The notes beneath the pieces were generated by a model. It had not been told where the DNA came from and did not search any database. It saw only the letters and a program-made list of their open reading frames with translations. From Candidatus Woesearchaeota archaeon (GTDB lineage: Archaea; Nanobdellota; Nanobdellia; Woesearchaeales; GW2011-AR4), in the NCBI GenBank assembly GCA_016187465.1, contig JACPJQ010000002.1, forward strand, positions 124,001 to 188,000: DNA of 64,000 nucleotides, given 5' to 3'. Positions 22,105-30,190 of the stretch are shown here, piece by piece; the stretch's first letter is position 1; each line of letters opens with the position of its first letter. Made by a program: the position numbers and the translations under genes.

Positions 22105-23442
22105 ATGATTCCTTTAAATGTTTCATTAAGCCACTACAAGAGAAGTGATGTGCGGGAGGAGATTATTGCCAATTCTAAAGATAGGGAAGTAGTGGCGAAG
22201 TTTAATGAAAATTTCTCAAAAAGGCCTGATATTTTAAGGCACCAGAGCGATGTTTTGGAGCTGGCAAAGCAGGGCGCAACTTCTTTTCATGCTTCTGAGG
22301 AATTGTGGAGAAACGCTCTTCAGATTGATACATCATTAAAGAGGCATGAACTTGACAATTTAAGGATTGGCTGGGATTTAGTAATTGACATTGATTGTGT
22401 TGTATTTGAATATTCAAAAATAGCAGCTGATTTGGTTGTCAAATTTCTTAGGTTTAACGGCGTAAACTCAATTTCGTGCAAATTTTCCGGCAATAAAGGC
22501 TTCCACATCGGAGTGCCGTTTGAGGCATTTCCTGAAAAAGTGAGGAATGAAGAGATTAAAAAAAATTTTCCTGATGCGCCCAAAAGAGTTGCATTGTACA
22601 TTAAAGCCATGATATTGCCTGAGTTCAGCAAAAGGCTGCTTGAGCATGAAAGCGGGAATTTAAACAGCATAATAGAAAAAGCAGGCAAAAAATATTCCGA
22701 GATTATTGAGGACGGCAAAGAAGGCAAGAAATTAAATTCCGAGCCTATTTTGCAGATGGACACTCTGCTCATTTCACCTCGCCATTTGTACAGAATGCCC
22801 TATTCCCTTCATGAAAAATCCGGATTGGTTTCAACTCCGCTCAATCCCGACAAAGTATTGATGTTCAGGAAGGAATTTGCAATTCCAAAAAATGTAAGGA
22901 TAAGCAAGCACAGGTTTTTGGACAAGACCAATGTTGAAAAAGATGAAGCAAAGCGCCTTTTCGTCGAGGCTTTTGACTACACCGCAAAACAGGAGATTGT
23001 AAAGGCGGAAGGCAGAAAAGAATTTGAGGCTCCGCATGATGCGCTGCCCGAAGAGCTGTTCCCGCCTTGTGTCAAGCTCATTTTAAACGGGCTTGAAGAC
23101 GGAAAAAAAAGGGCTTTGTTTATCCTTGTCAATTACTTTACTTCAATAGGGTGGGGCTATGACGCAATAGAAAAAAAGCTCATAGAGTGGAATGCAAAGA
23201 ATATACCTCCCTTAAGGGATGTCAACCTTCTCGGCCAGATTAGATATCATAAGCAGATGAAGAAAAGGATACTGCCTCCGAACTGCAGCAATGAAATGTA
23301 TATGGTTGGCATTGGTGTCTGCAAGCCTGACAGCTTCTGTGCAAAGATAAAAAATCCCGCCCAGTACACTACAAAAAAGGCATGGATGATGAATAAGGGA
23401 AAAAGCGGCAAATCAAGGAATAAAACTGAGATTGTAAAGTAA
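22105..23442 (+). CDS. priS: Fused DNA primase: PriS catalytic domain plus PriL-type Fe-S domain
   Basis: 445 residues. Residues 1-300 are the archaeo-eukaryotic primase: GWDLVIDIDCVVFEYSK (catalytic Asp pair), FSGNKGFHIGVPF (nucleotide-binding S-G-x-K-G-x-H) and RMPYSLHEKSGLV. From about 320 there is a PriL-like C-terminal region: LFPPCVKLIL, ILPPNCSNEM, then GVCKPDSFC, giving four cysteines in the spacing of the primase Fe-S cluster. A separate PriL N-terminal domain is missing. Such one-chain primases are known in Nanoarchaeum-type DPANN archaea. The product primes replication. Confidence 0.88.
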   Translation: MIPLNVSLSHYKRSDVREEIIANSKDREVVAKFNENFSKRPDILRHQSDVLELAKQGATSFHASEELWRNALQIDTSLKRHELDNLRIGWDLVIDIDCVVFEYSKIAADLVVKFLRFNGVNSISCKFSGNKGFHIGVPFEAFPEKVRNEEIKKNFPDAPKRVALYIKAMILPEFSKRLLEHESGNLNSIIEKAGKKYSEIIEDGKEGKKLNSEPILQMDTLLISPRHLYRMPYSLHEKSGLVSTPLNPDKVLMFRKEFAIPKNVRISKHRFLDKTNVEKDEAKRLFVEAFDYTAKQEIVKAEGRKEFEAPHDALPEELFPPCVKLILNGLEDGKKRALFILVNYFTSIGWGYDAIEKKLIEWNAKNIPPLRDVNLLGQIRYHKQMKKRILPPNCSNEMYMVGIGVCKPDSFCAKIKNPAQYTTKKAWMMNKGKSGKSRNKTEIVK

Positions 23443-23517
23443 CTGCGCCATTCATTTTCGAAAACTATTTAAATGAGCATGTAAATTGTTGATAAAAGAA
23501 AAAGTTGAGGTGAGCAG

Positions 23518-23709
23518 ATGGTTTTTGGAGTTCAGGAGATAACACTTGCTATCATTATAGGCACTTTGGCTGCCATTGTTTATTCTTTAAGGATTATGGT
23601 TTTGATGGAGAGAAGGATTGCAAGGATAGAGATGCACATTGAGCGTGTTGTAGACAAGGTAATCAAAGAAGAGATAACAATTGAAAGGGCGATGAAGAGA
23701 AAGCATTAA
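23518..23709 (+). CDS. Small single-pass membrane protein
   Basis: 63 residues: one N-terminal membrane helix (ITLAIIIGTLAAIVYSLRIM), then an amphipathic helix (MERRIARIEMHIERVVDKVI) and a basic end. A GAGGTGA ribosome-binding sequence precedes the ATG at 23518. The organisation suggests a short membrane-anchored coiled coil. The family is not known. Confidence 0.7.
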   Translation: MVFGVQEITLAIIIGTLAAIVYSLRIMVLMERRIARIEMHIERVVDKVIKEEITIERAMKRKH

Positions 23710-23719
23710 TTTTGTGCAT

Positions 23720-24106
23720 TTATTTTATCACTTCGTCAATCAACAAACCTCTCCTTTCAGCAACTTCTAAATCGATCACATAACCATTTTCTGTCTTTTC
23801 AATGTCTTCCAGGCTTAAGAACAGCCAGTTCATTCTCGCAAACCTCACAGCAAACCAAGGCTCTGCCCCGAATATCTCGCAAAATTCCTTAAGCTGATTT
23901 ACGTCATGCTCGTCAAGATACTGCTTTTTCTTTTTTGTTGACTTGCACTCTACGGCAAGAACTCTCGCCTTGTTACTCGCAATCAAGTCAGGCCCTGGGT
24001 ATTTCATAGAACCGCTTCCAGCCGATCTCAAACAGCCAAACCCCTTACTCCAGAATATGTGCAATAATTCTCTTTCAGCTTTTGTGCCTTTTGATTTCAC
24101 GGACAT
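23720..24106 (-). CDS. hjc: Holliday junction resolvase Hjc
   Basis: 128 residues with the restriction-like nuclease core of archaeal Hjc: KGTKAERELLHIFWSKGFGCLRSAGSGS (catalytic Glu and Arg/Ser), PGPDLIASNK (Asp) and AVECKSTKKKKQYL (Glu-x-Lys). It cuts four-way junctions symmetrically as a dimer and often binds PCNA. It converges on the small membrane protein gene. Confidence 0.93.
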   Translation of the reverse strand: MSVKSKGTKAERELLHIFWSKGFGCLRSAGSGSMKYPGPDLIASNKARVLAVECKSTKKKKQYLDEHDVNQLKEFCEIFGAEPWFAVRFARMNWLFLSLEDIEKTENGYVIDLEVAERRGLLIDEVIK

Positions 24107-24140
24107 AATTGTTATTGTTTAAGAAGTCACTTATAAATAT

Positions 24141-24563
24141 TTACAATTTATGTTTTTTCAAATAGGCTTGAAATACTGGTTCTTCATACAAAGCTTGTAC
24201 ACGTTCTCGTAGTGCAGCTCTTCTTTGTAAAAGATTTTCTAATGTCGCTGCAGGGTCATCCATTTTTATAGTGAGGTAAACACCATCATTATTTATGCGT
24301 CTGTCAAAAACTTCTTGAACCTCTTTTGGCATAGCCTCTCTGAGTGTTCCTAGGTGGGTAATTTCTTTTAAAGATGGATCCAAACTGCTCCATTCGCTTA
24401 ACGCTCTGTCCAAACTAGTGGCTTTTTTTGTATCAATTTTTGTTATAGGTACTCCAGATAATCTCACTGCTCTGAAGAAGGGCTTGATTTTGTTATAATA
24501 AACAGGCCTAAGCAATACCCCCGCCAGTACACCAGCACCGGTTTGTATAATATTTTCGTACAT
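24141..24563 (-). CDS. Hypothetical protein with N-terminal membrane-like segment
   Basis: 140 residues. A hydrophobic Gly-rich stretch at the start (IIQTGAGVLAGVLLRPVYY) could be a membrane anchor. The rest is soluble and charged, with a helical C terminus (LLQRRAALRERVQALYEEPVFQAYL). No motif was recognised. It lies alone between hjc and the CsaA-like gene. Confidence 0.55.
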   Translation of the reverse strand: MYENIIQTGAGVLAGVLLRPVYYNKIKPFFRAVRLSGVPITKIDTKKATSLDRALSEWSSLDPSLKEITHLGTLREAMPKEVQEVFDRRINNDGVYLTIKMDDPAATLENLLQRRAALRERVQALYEEPVFQAYLKKHKL

Positions 24564-24600
24564 ATTACTAAAAAAAACTGTGTATTATTTAAAAGTTTCT

Positions 24601-24933
24601 TCAATACAACTTTCCGCCTATCGGAACTTCGCGCTCTGGCTCGATTAAAACACACTCCCCGTTCTCATCAGGAACACCCAAAGTCAGCACTTCAGAAACT
24701 GCATTGCCAATTTGCCTTGGAGGAAAATTAACAACACCCAACACCATCTTTGATTTGAGCTGCTCTTTGGTGTAATTTTTTGCCAATTGAGCGCATGATT
24801 TCCTGATTCCAATCTCTTTGCCAAAATCAATTTTCAATTTGTAGGATGGTTTTTTAGCTTCCGGAAAATCCTCTATTTCAATAATCCTTCCAACTCTTAT
24901 GTCCGATTGATTAAAATCATCTATAATTGTCAT
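24601..24933 (-). CDS. csaA: CsaA-like tRNA-binding OB-fold protein
   Basis: 110 residues. The sequence SDIRVGRIIEIEDFPEAKKPSYKLKIDFG starts the tRNA-binding OB-fold shared with the MetRS C-terminal domain and EMAP-II, and VNFPPRQIGNAVSEVLTLGV is typical of CsaA. The family binds tRNA or acts as a chaperone. It begins 1 nt after the stop of the RNase Z gene, so both are on one message. Confidence 0.88.
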   Translation of the reverse strand: MTIIDDFNQSDIRVGRIIEIEDFPEAKKPSYKLKIDFGKEIGIRKSCAQLAKNYTKEQLKSKMVLGVVNFPPRQIGNAVSEVLTLGVPDENGECVLIEPEREVPIGGKLY

Positions 24934-24934
24934 T

Positions 24935-25825
24935 TTACAGCTCTATCTTCATGAAGTCCTTTGCACAAATTACATTGTCAAATATGTCTCTTGCGTCTTC
25001 CTCAAGCTCTTGGGTGTTCTTGTAGCGCGCGCTGAAATGAATCAAAACAAGCTGCTTTACATTTGCCTTGTTTGCAAGCTGCCCTGCCTGCTTTGCAGTC
25101 ATATGCCCGTATTCCTCACTCTTATCCGCCAGCTTTGATGAATAAGTTGCTTCGCAAATCAGCAAATCAGCGTCTTCAGCAGTCTTATTGCAGCTGTCGC
25201 AAAGCACAGTGTCTGTTATGTAGGCAACTATTTTGCCTTTTTCCATATAAGTCACATCATCGGGCATGATTTTTTTGCCTTTATATTCAACAGAACTGCC
25301 CTGCTGCAATTTTCCGATCAAAGGGCCTTCCGGAACTCCAAGCTTTTTTACTTTTTTCATATCTACTTTTCTCTTATCTTTTTCAACGAACCTGTAGCCA
25401 AGAGTTTCTATGCCGTGCTCTAACCGATAAGCTTCAAGCTGAAAATCATCATTCTCAAAAAATATGCCATTTTTTATTTCTTTAACAGCAAAGTCTAGCC
25501 TTTTGTCAAATATAAAAGCCTCAAACATTTTTTCCATTCTTTTTTTTGTTCCTTCCGGCCCGTATATTTCAAGAGTTCCATTGTATTCCATAGAGCTTAA
25601 AGTCTGTATCAAGCCAGGCAGCCCAAGAACATGGTCGCCGTGCCAGTGGCTTATTAGTATTTTTGTCACTTTTGTCAGGCTAATGCCGGTTATCTTGAAC
25701 TGCCTCTGGGTGCCTTCCCCGCAGTCAAACAAAATGCCGTCAGAGCCGTAGCTAAGAAAAACAGCTATCTGGTTTCTCTCCTTTGTCGGAACCATTGAAG
25801 AGGTCCCAAGAAATGTGAGTTGCAT
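24935..25825 (-). CDS. rnz: Ribonuclease Z
   Basis: 296 residues. Metallo-beta-lactamase motifs: FLGTSSMVPTKERN at the N terminus, ISHWHGDHVLGLPGL (HxHxDH with Trp), EHGIETLGYRF, YITDTVLCDSC (Asp ligand), and GHMTAKQAGQLA and HFSARY near the end. RNase Z cuts the 3' trailer of tRNA precursors to expose the CCA site. Its partner enzymes EndA (25941) and RNase P RNA (42875) are also in the window. Confidence 0.93.
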   Translation of the reverse strand: MQLTFLGTSSMVPTKERNQIAVFLSYGSDGILFDCGEGTQRQFKITGISLTKVTKILISHWHGDHVLGLPGLIQTLSSMEYNGTLEIYGPEGTKKRMEKMFEAFIFDKRLDFAVKEIKNGIFFENDDFQLEAYRLEHGIETLGYRFVEKDKRKVDMKKVKKLGVPEGPLIGKLQQGSSVEYKGKKIMPDDVTYMEKGKIVAYITDTVLCDSCNKTAEDADLLICEATYSSKLADKSEEYGHMTAKQAGQLANKANVKQLVLIHFSARYKNTQELEEDARDIFDNVICAKDFMKIEL

Positions 25826-25940
25826 AAGACAAAGTATTGAATCAGGATATTTAATGGTTTTTGTTTTCTATATGGAAAAAAGCATACTTTTAGTGACAAG
25901 TTTTTTAAACAATGCAGCTTACCAATTTTGATTATACTTT

Positions 25941-26543
25941 ATGCCAAAGAAAAAGGAAGAAGCTTCTAAGGAAGAGATTCTTCCGAAGAAAGAAGAAAAG
26001 GAAACTAAAGAGCACAAAGAGCCTGTCAAGGCATACTTCAGCAATGAGAGGGTGCTTACAGAAAGCTCAGACAATGCTAGAGAGCTCTATAACCAAAGCA
26101 GATATGGCGAGCTTCTTGATGACGGAAGAGTTCAGCTTTCTCTTGTTGAGGCGCTTTATCTTATCGAAAAGAAAAGGCTGATTGTTTGCGATTCCAAAAA
26201 CAGGGAGCTAAGTTTTGAGGCATTGCTTAAGAAATCACAGAAAGTAGAGCCTAATTTCTGGGTGAGGTATTGTGTTTATCGCGATATAAGAAATCGCGGT
26301 TACATTATAAAAACCGCATTGAAGTTTGGAGCTGATTTTAGGATTTATGACAGGGGCGTCAAACCAGGAGAAGACCACGCAAGATGGGTCGTTTTTCCTG
26401 TGCATGAGGGCTCAACATTGACATGGTATGAGTTCTCTGCCAAGAACAGGGTGGCGCACAGCACAAAAAAGCGCCTTTTAATCGGCTGCGTAGATGATGA
26501 GGGAGACTGCACTTACTGGGAAGTCAGGTGGTTAAGGCCTTGA
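25941..26543 (+). CDS. endA: tRNA-splicing endonuclease, homotetramer type
   Basis: 200 residues. A Lys/Glu-rich N-terminal extension (1-28) is not typical. The nuclease follows with the catalytic triad Tyr (FRIYDRG, about 136), His (EDHARWVVFPV, about 146) and Lys (VAHSTKKRLL, about 177). The length fits the single-subunit, homotetrameric form. It removes introns from pre-tRNA at bulge-helix-bulge sites. All four tRNA genes of the window have introns, one of them also in the T-loop. It is followed 9 nt later by the RHH-nucleotidyltransferase gene. Confidence 0.92.
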   Translation: MPKKKEEASKEEILPKKEEKETKEHKEPVKAYFSNERVLTESSDNARELYNQSRYGELLDDGRVQLSLVEALYLIEKKRLIVCDSKNRELSFEALLKKSQKVEPNFWVRYCVYRDIRNRGYIIKTALKFGADFRIYDRGVKPGEDHARWVVFPVHEGSTLTWYEFSAKNRVAHSTKKRLLIGCVDDEGDCTYWEVRWLRP

Positions 26544-26552
26544 TCTTTCAAA

Positions 26553-27356
26553 ATGGCCAAAAAGAAAATCTCAATTACAATAAACGAGAAAATTCTTGAT
26601 GATATAGACTCGATAATAGACAATATCTACATAAGAAACAGGTCGCAGGCAATAGAGCACCTCGTGCAGAATTCATTGGGAGAAAATAAGGCAGCTGTGA
26701 TTCTTCTAGGCGGAGATGAAACCCATCTGCTGATATCAAAAGACGAGTACAGGCCTACTGCAAAGATAAAAAACAGCACTGTGGTGGAACTAGAGATAAA
26801 GAAATTAAGGGAGAATAATTTTAAGACTATATCTATAATTGCAAGGCACAATCTGCTTACAAAATTGTTTGAAATGCTGAAGGACGGAACTGAATACGGA
26901 GTTAAGATCAGCTATATCGAAGAGAAATCTTCCAATGGAACAGCAGATTCTTTAAGGCTGCTGAAAGGCAAGATAACAACAAATTTCCTGGTAGTTTATG
27001 GCGATTTATTATTCAACAGGATAAATATTGAAGAGCTGTGGAATGACCATATTAAGCAAAATGCCGCTGCCACTATAATGCTTACCACCTCTTCAAAGCC
27101 GAGGGAAAAGGGAACTGTAAGAGTTGAAGGCAACAAAGTGCTTGCTTTTATGCAGAAGCCGAAAAAATCTGACATTTATCTTGTTTTCTCGCCAATCTTC
27201 GTGGCAGAGCCTCAGATTTTCGAGTACAGCGGCTCAAGCCTGGAGTTTGATGTGTTTCCGCAGCTGGCTGAAAAAGGGCTGCTTAACGGGCATTTAAGTT
27301 CTGAGAAGGAAGTCCATATTCATTCTAAAAAAGACATTGAGAGATTAAGAAATTAA
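26553..27356 (+). CDS. Ribbon-helix-helix domain fused to nucleotidyltransferase
   Basis: 267 residues. Residues 1-46 are a CopG/RHH DNA-binding unit (KISITINEKILDDIDSIIDN, then RNRSQAIEHLVQN). From about 48 it is a sugar-nucleotidyltransferase-like Rossmann fold: AAVILLGGDE (altered GxG loop), then FLVVYGDLLFN (the G-D metal site), MLTTSSKPREKGTVRVEGN and FSPIFVAEPQIFEY. The pair is a DNA-binding regulator joined to a nucleotide-sugar enzyme. The usual G-x-G-T-R-x-x-P-x-T loop is degenerate, so the catalytic domain may only sense ligand. It is downstream of endA in one operon. Confidence 0.82.
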   Translation: MAKKKISITINEKILDDIDSIIDNIYIRNRSQAIEHLVQNSLGENKAAVILLGGDETHLLISKDEYRPTAKIKNSTVVELEIKKLRENNFKTISIIARHNLLTKLFEMLKDGTEYGVKISYIEEKSSNGTADSLRLLKGKITTNFLVVYGDLLFNRINIEELWNDHIKQNAAATIMLTTSSKPREKGTVRVEGNKVLAFMQKPKKSDIYLVFSPIFVAEPQIFEYSGSSLEFDVFPQLAEKGLLNGHLSSEKEVHIHSKKDIERLRN

Positions 27357-27389
27357 AAGTGGAGCTCATGTTCCCATAATAAATAAAGG

Positions 27390-27530
27390 TGGACAGCTTT
27401 TCTAGCTTCCCGCACGGAGTGCAGTACTACTAGAAACGGAGGCTTGCTTAACTCTCACGCGAGCCGAGCTCCAAAGCTCAATCCGTGTTCGGGATGGGAA
27501 CGGGTGAACCAAGCCCCTATGACCGTCCAG
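27390..27530 (-). rRNA. rrf: 5S rRNA with a 28-nt expansion
   Basis: Minus strand: GGACGGTCATAG at the 5' end, then CACCCGTTCCCATCCCGAAC, CACGGA, AGTTAAGC, AGTAGTACTGCA and GCTGTCC, which pairs with the 5' end. These are the conserved archaeal 5S blocks. Between CACGGA and AGTTAAGC, normally contiguous, there are 28 additional nt (27454-27481) that can form GAGCT-TTG-GAGCTC and CTCGCGTGAG hairpins. Total length is about 140 nt instead of about 120. No 16S or 23S gene is adjacent. A TATA box at 27551-27560 and a T-rich stretch after the 3' end complete the unit. Confidence 0.9.
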
Positions 27531-27550
27531 CAAACAGGGGTATTTAACGA

Positions 27551-27560
27551 TTTAAAAAGG
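27551..27560 (-). promoter_or_regulatory. Promoter of 5S rRNA
   Basis: Minus-strand CCTTTTTAAA centred about 25 nt before the 5S 5' end. The identical 17-nt string ATTTAAAAAGGTTGCGG (plus strand) recurs at about 39749-39765 as the promoter of the S13 operon, so it is a strong shared promoter with a conserved upstream CCGCAACC. Confidence 0.75.
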
Positions 27561-27929
27561 TTGCGGTGGATTTGAGATTTTCGAATAAATTCTTGGAACT
27601 ATATGTTGGAGTGAATTTATTTATAAAGAAAGTCCTATCCAACAAAATCAAAAACATATAAAAGAACCTTCATTTATAAAAAATACATACTACAAAGTAT
27701 GTCTTACACTATTTATTCGAAAAACTCTGTGGATTTTAGCGTAGGAAAATTATTGAAAAGTTCGTTAAACATGCGTTACATGTTCGTGAGTGTCGCTGTG
27801 ATATCTGCTTTCGCTTAATATAGGTATATTAAACGTCCATTCCATAACTTTTCAAGGAAAAGACGCAGAATTTAGTTAGGCTATATACTTCTCATATTAT
27901 TCTACCTTTCAGGTCGTGGAAGAACTTTG
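27561..27929. other. Left flank of the C39-like island, with repeats
   Basis: AT-rich DNA without a gene. It contains the hairpin ACATACT-ACAA-AGTATGT (about 27687-27704), the direct repeat CGTTACATGTTCGTGAGTG (27774-27792, continuing to 27797) and a second block, CTTCTCATATTATTCTACC ... GGTCGTGGAAGAACTTT (27889-27929). Both blocks recur in the same order on the right side of the island (30624-30688). Confidence 0.55.
27774..27797 (+). repeat. Island direct repeat, left copy
   Basis: 24 nt, identical to the right copy at 30624-30647 except for two transitions. Confidence 0.65.
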
Positions 27930-28610
27930 TCATTTCTTAAATTTAAGGTATAACCAATAAACTAATCCTAATAACCCGGTTCCAAACGTTATAAACGATA
28001 AAAAACCAAAGAAGTAAGCAATATACAATAAAAATTGGAATCTATACTCATAGACGTTTTCTGGGTTTTCTAAATACAATGCTGAATAAGGATTACTAAG
28101 CATATCAATAACAATTGTAATAATCACAATAACAACGGAAATTAGCCCAATTAAAAGTAACCAAAGTGAAATATTTCTTATTTTTTTAATAGGAGGAATT
28201 TTTGATATTTTTAACAGAGCACTTCCATTACGTAGCAGGGAAATCCCAAAAATCGCGACTACAATCATGTAAGGGATCAAAATAGCTAAGTTGGTGAGGT
28301 AGCTACCGAAGATGCCTGTTAGCCAAGAATCTAGTACAAATTGGATTAAAAACAAAAAGTTCATTATTGCGATAAAAATAGCATTTTGCTTCAAATTATT
28401 GGATTCCAAATTTTTATAACCAAAAAGCGCAACATAAAATGTTAATCCAAATATCACAATTGTAAATGCAAAGGGACCAAAAGTAATATTTGATATTGGA
28501 GAGTAGAAAGATTGAATGTCAGTAAAAGATACCAATAAAAAAATGAGAGTCACAATTCCAAGAATATTGGATGAATATCCAGCAATTAGTTTTTGATTGT
28601 TTATATCCAT
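27930..28610 (-). CDS. Multi-pass membrane protein of the island
   Basis: 226 residues with six predicted membrane helices (for example LGIVTLIFLLVSF, FAFTIVIFGLTFYVALFGY, NLAILIPYMIVVAIFGISLL and LWLLLIGLISVVIVIITIVI) and a short positive tail. There is no transport motif. The gene is AT-rich and its codons are Ile/Asn/Lys-biased compared with the neighbours. It is on the same strand as the two-gene C39-like unit but separated by about 70 nt. The function is unknown. Confidence 0.65.
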   Translation of the reverse strand: MDINNQKLIAGYSSNILGIVTLIFLLVSFTDIQSFYSPISNITFGPFAFTIVIFGLTFYVALFGYKNLESNNLKQNAIFIAIMNFLFLIQFVLDSWLTGIFGSYLTNLAILIPYMIVVAIFGISLLRNGSALLKISKIPPIKKIRNISLWLLLIGLISVVIVIITIVIDMLSNPYSALYLENPENVYEYRFQFLLYIAYFFGFLSFITFGTGLLGLVYWLYLKFKK

Positions 28611-28682
28611 TACTATTGATAAGTATTTTCTTCTTTAAATATTTATTCTAAAGTTTCACTAACAAAATATAAACCTCTAGAA

Positions 28683-29585
28683 TTAATAATAAGTAGCGGT
28701 CAATTCTTTGTCTTCAGAGATATTCTTATTTATTCTCTTTAGAATATCATCTATAACAAGAATCCAATTATTCTTTTCTTTTACTATTTCTGCTTTATCT
28801 AACTGGTCCACAATACCTTCAAATTGAGGATATGTTGTATTTAACTGATATTGATTGATATAATGGTTGAATAATCTTTCTTTAGTCAAATTAACTTTAG
28901 ATTTTAATTGTATTGAAGGAGAATAAAAAGAAGTTGTGACTCTTATAAATGGCTTTAGAATATTTAACTTTAAATTATCAATTAAATAATATTTTCCAGC
29001 ATTAACAGTATGACCAAAAACTTTATTAAAAACTAATTCTTCATCTTCTTTTTCGAGATGCTTCTTCAATTGAATAAAATCATTACCCTCTACTATTCCT
29101 TTAGAAGAATATCTAATCATATTTATTTCGGTTAGAAATTTAAAATATTTATCATACCTATTTGGGTAATTCTTCAAAAATGAAGTGGTTATCTCATTGT
29201 TATAGGCATCTTTTAGTATCACATAAATAGGATTTAGTAGGGTTCTTATCATTGCAATCTTAACCAATTTGTCATAAATTGATGAGAGAACAATATTCTC
29301 TGTCCTAGAATTAATATCCATAAGTCTTTGAGATATTCTACTACCAACATCTTCTGGTTTTGTATGGTATTTCAGCTTTCCTTCTTTAGTTAAAACTATC
29401 TTCCCAACTTCATTCAGTTTTAAAAATTTGAAATGTAATATAGATTCATTATCAACAATTTCTACTGGAGATACGGCTCCTAATGTACAAATAAAATCCC
29501 TTTCTTCATTTCTATTAGTTTCACTACAAAAAACACCCTGACCATAATTTTTCCTTAAAGTTTCAACTACTAGCTGACTAGTCAA
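28683..29585 (-). CDS. Island protein of unknown function, coupled to the C39-like gene
   Basis: 300 residues, soluble and Lys/Asn/Ile-rich. The N-terminal half contains KFLKLNEVGKIVLTKEGKLK, resembling a wing of a winged-helix domain. The middle (HFLTEINMIRYSSKG-type segment after about 140) and the end (LDKAEIVKEKNNWILVIDDI) also look like winged-helix modules, so it may be an array of such domains. Its ATG overlaps the stop of the upstream C39-like gene by 4 nt (ATGA), so the two proteins are made together. No family is recognised. Confidence 0.65.
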   Translation of the reverse strand: MTSQLVVETLRKNYGQGVFCSETNRNEERDFICTLGAVSPVEIVDNESILHFKFLKLNEVGKIVLTKEGKLKYHTKPEDVGSRISQRLMDINSRTENIVLSSIYDKLVKIAMIRTLLNPIYVILKDAYNNEITTSFLKNYPNRYDKYFKFLTEINMIRYSSKGIVEGNDFIQLKKHLEKEDEELVFNKVFGHTVNAGKYYLIDNLKLNILKPFIRVTTSFYSPSIQLKSKVNLTKERLFNHYINQYQLNTTYPQFEGIVDQLDKAEIVKEKNNWILVIDDILKRINKNISEDKELTATYY

Positions 29586-30190
29586 TTTTCACCACCATCA
29601 TTAAAGAATGATTGCAATAACGCATTTTTTTCCTTAGGTCTGCCTTTTTGTGAAGCGAGCCAAAAGAGCTTATTATTAGTTTCTTTCCAATATTTGGCAA
29701 GAAGAGCATAAGGAATTTTGACTTGACAATTTCCTTCGTTTAACTCTCCGCCTGAGTAGGACAGGAGTGGGTCGTATATATATACTTTTTCATTTTCCTC
29801 ATCAAAACCACATACGACTATACAATGGAACCATTCCTCTCCTCCTTCATAAACCTTTATTTTCTTTATGCCTGTTTCATTTATATATGTTGGTCTAAGA
29901 AGTATGAATGGTAATATACCATCTTTAAGAAGTTTTTTGAGATCCTCACTCCCCGCACTAGACTTTACTAAAGGTATAATCCCTAAACTAGATAATGGTT
30001 CTTCTAATCTGTTGGGGACCATATAAGGGGAGGTTACACCACTACCTTTAATATATTTTAACCATTTTTTTATTGCAGATATTCTTCTATCTACATTAAA
30101 TTGTGACTTTAATATTCCTTTAATGCAAACAGGCACACAAGCATCTGGGGAGTCTTGGTGTTGTGGATTCTTTATTTTTACAAAAACCAT
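29582..30190 (-). CDS. Papain-fold (peptidase C39-like) protein of the island
   Basis: 202 residues. The pattern QDSPDACVPVCIKGIL (Gln12, Cys18) is the oxyanion Gln and nucleophilic Cys of C39 peptidases. WFHCIVVCGFDEENEKVYIYDP supplies His122 and Asp140 in the usual order. No ABC-transporter or membrane part is attached and no signal peptide is visible, so it is a stand-alone cytoplasmic thiol protease or related hydrolase. It heads a unit with the 300-residue protein. C39 enzymes normally remove Gly-Gly leaders from peptides; no such peptide gene was seen nearby. Confidence 0.75.
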   Translation of the reverse strand: MVFVKIKNPQHQDSPDACVPVCIKGILKSQFNVDRRISAIKKWLKYIKGSGVTSPYMVPNRLEEPLSSLGIIPLVKSSAGSEDLKKLLKDGILPFILLRPTYINETGIKKIKVYEGGEEWFHCIVVCGFDEENEKVYIYDPLLSYSGGELNEGNCQVKIPYALLAKYWKETNNKLFWLASQKGRPKEKNALLQSFFNDGGEN

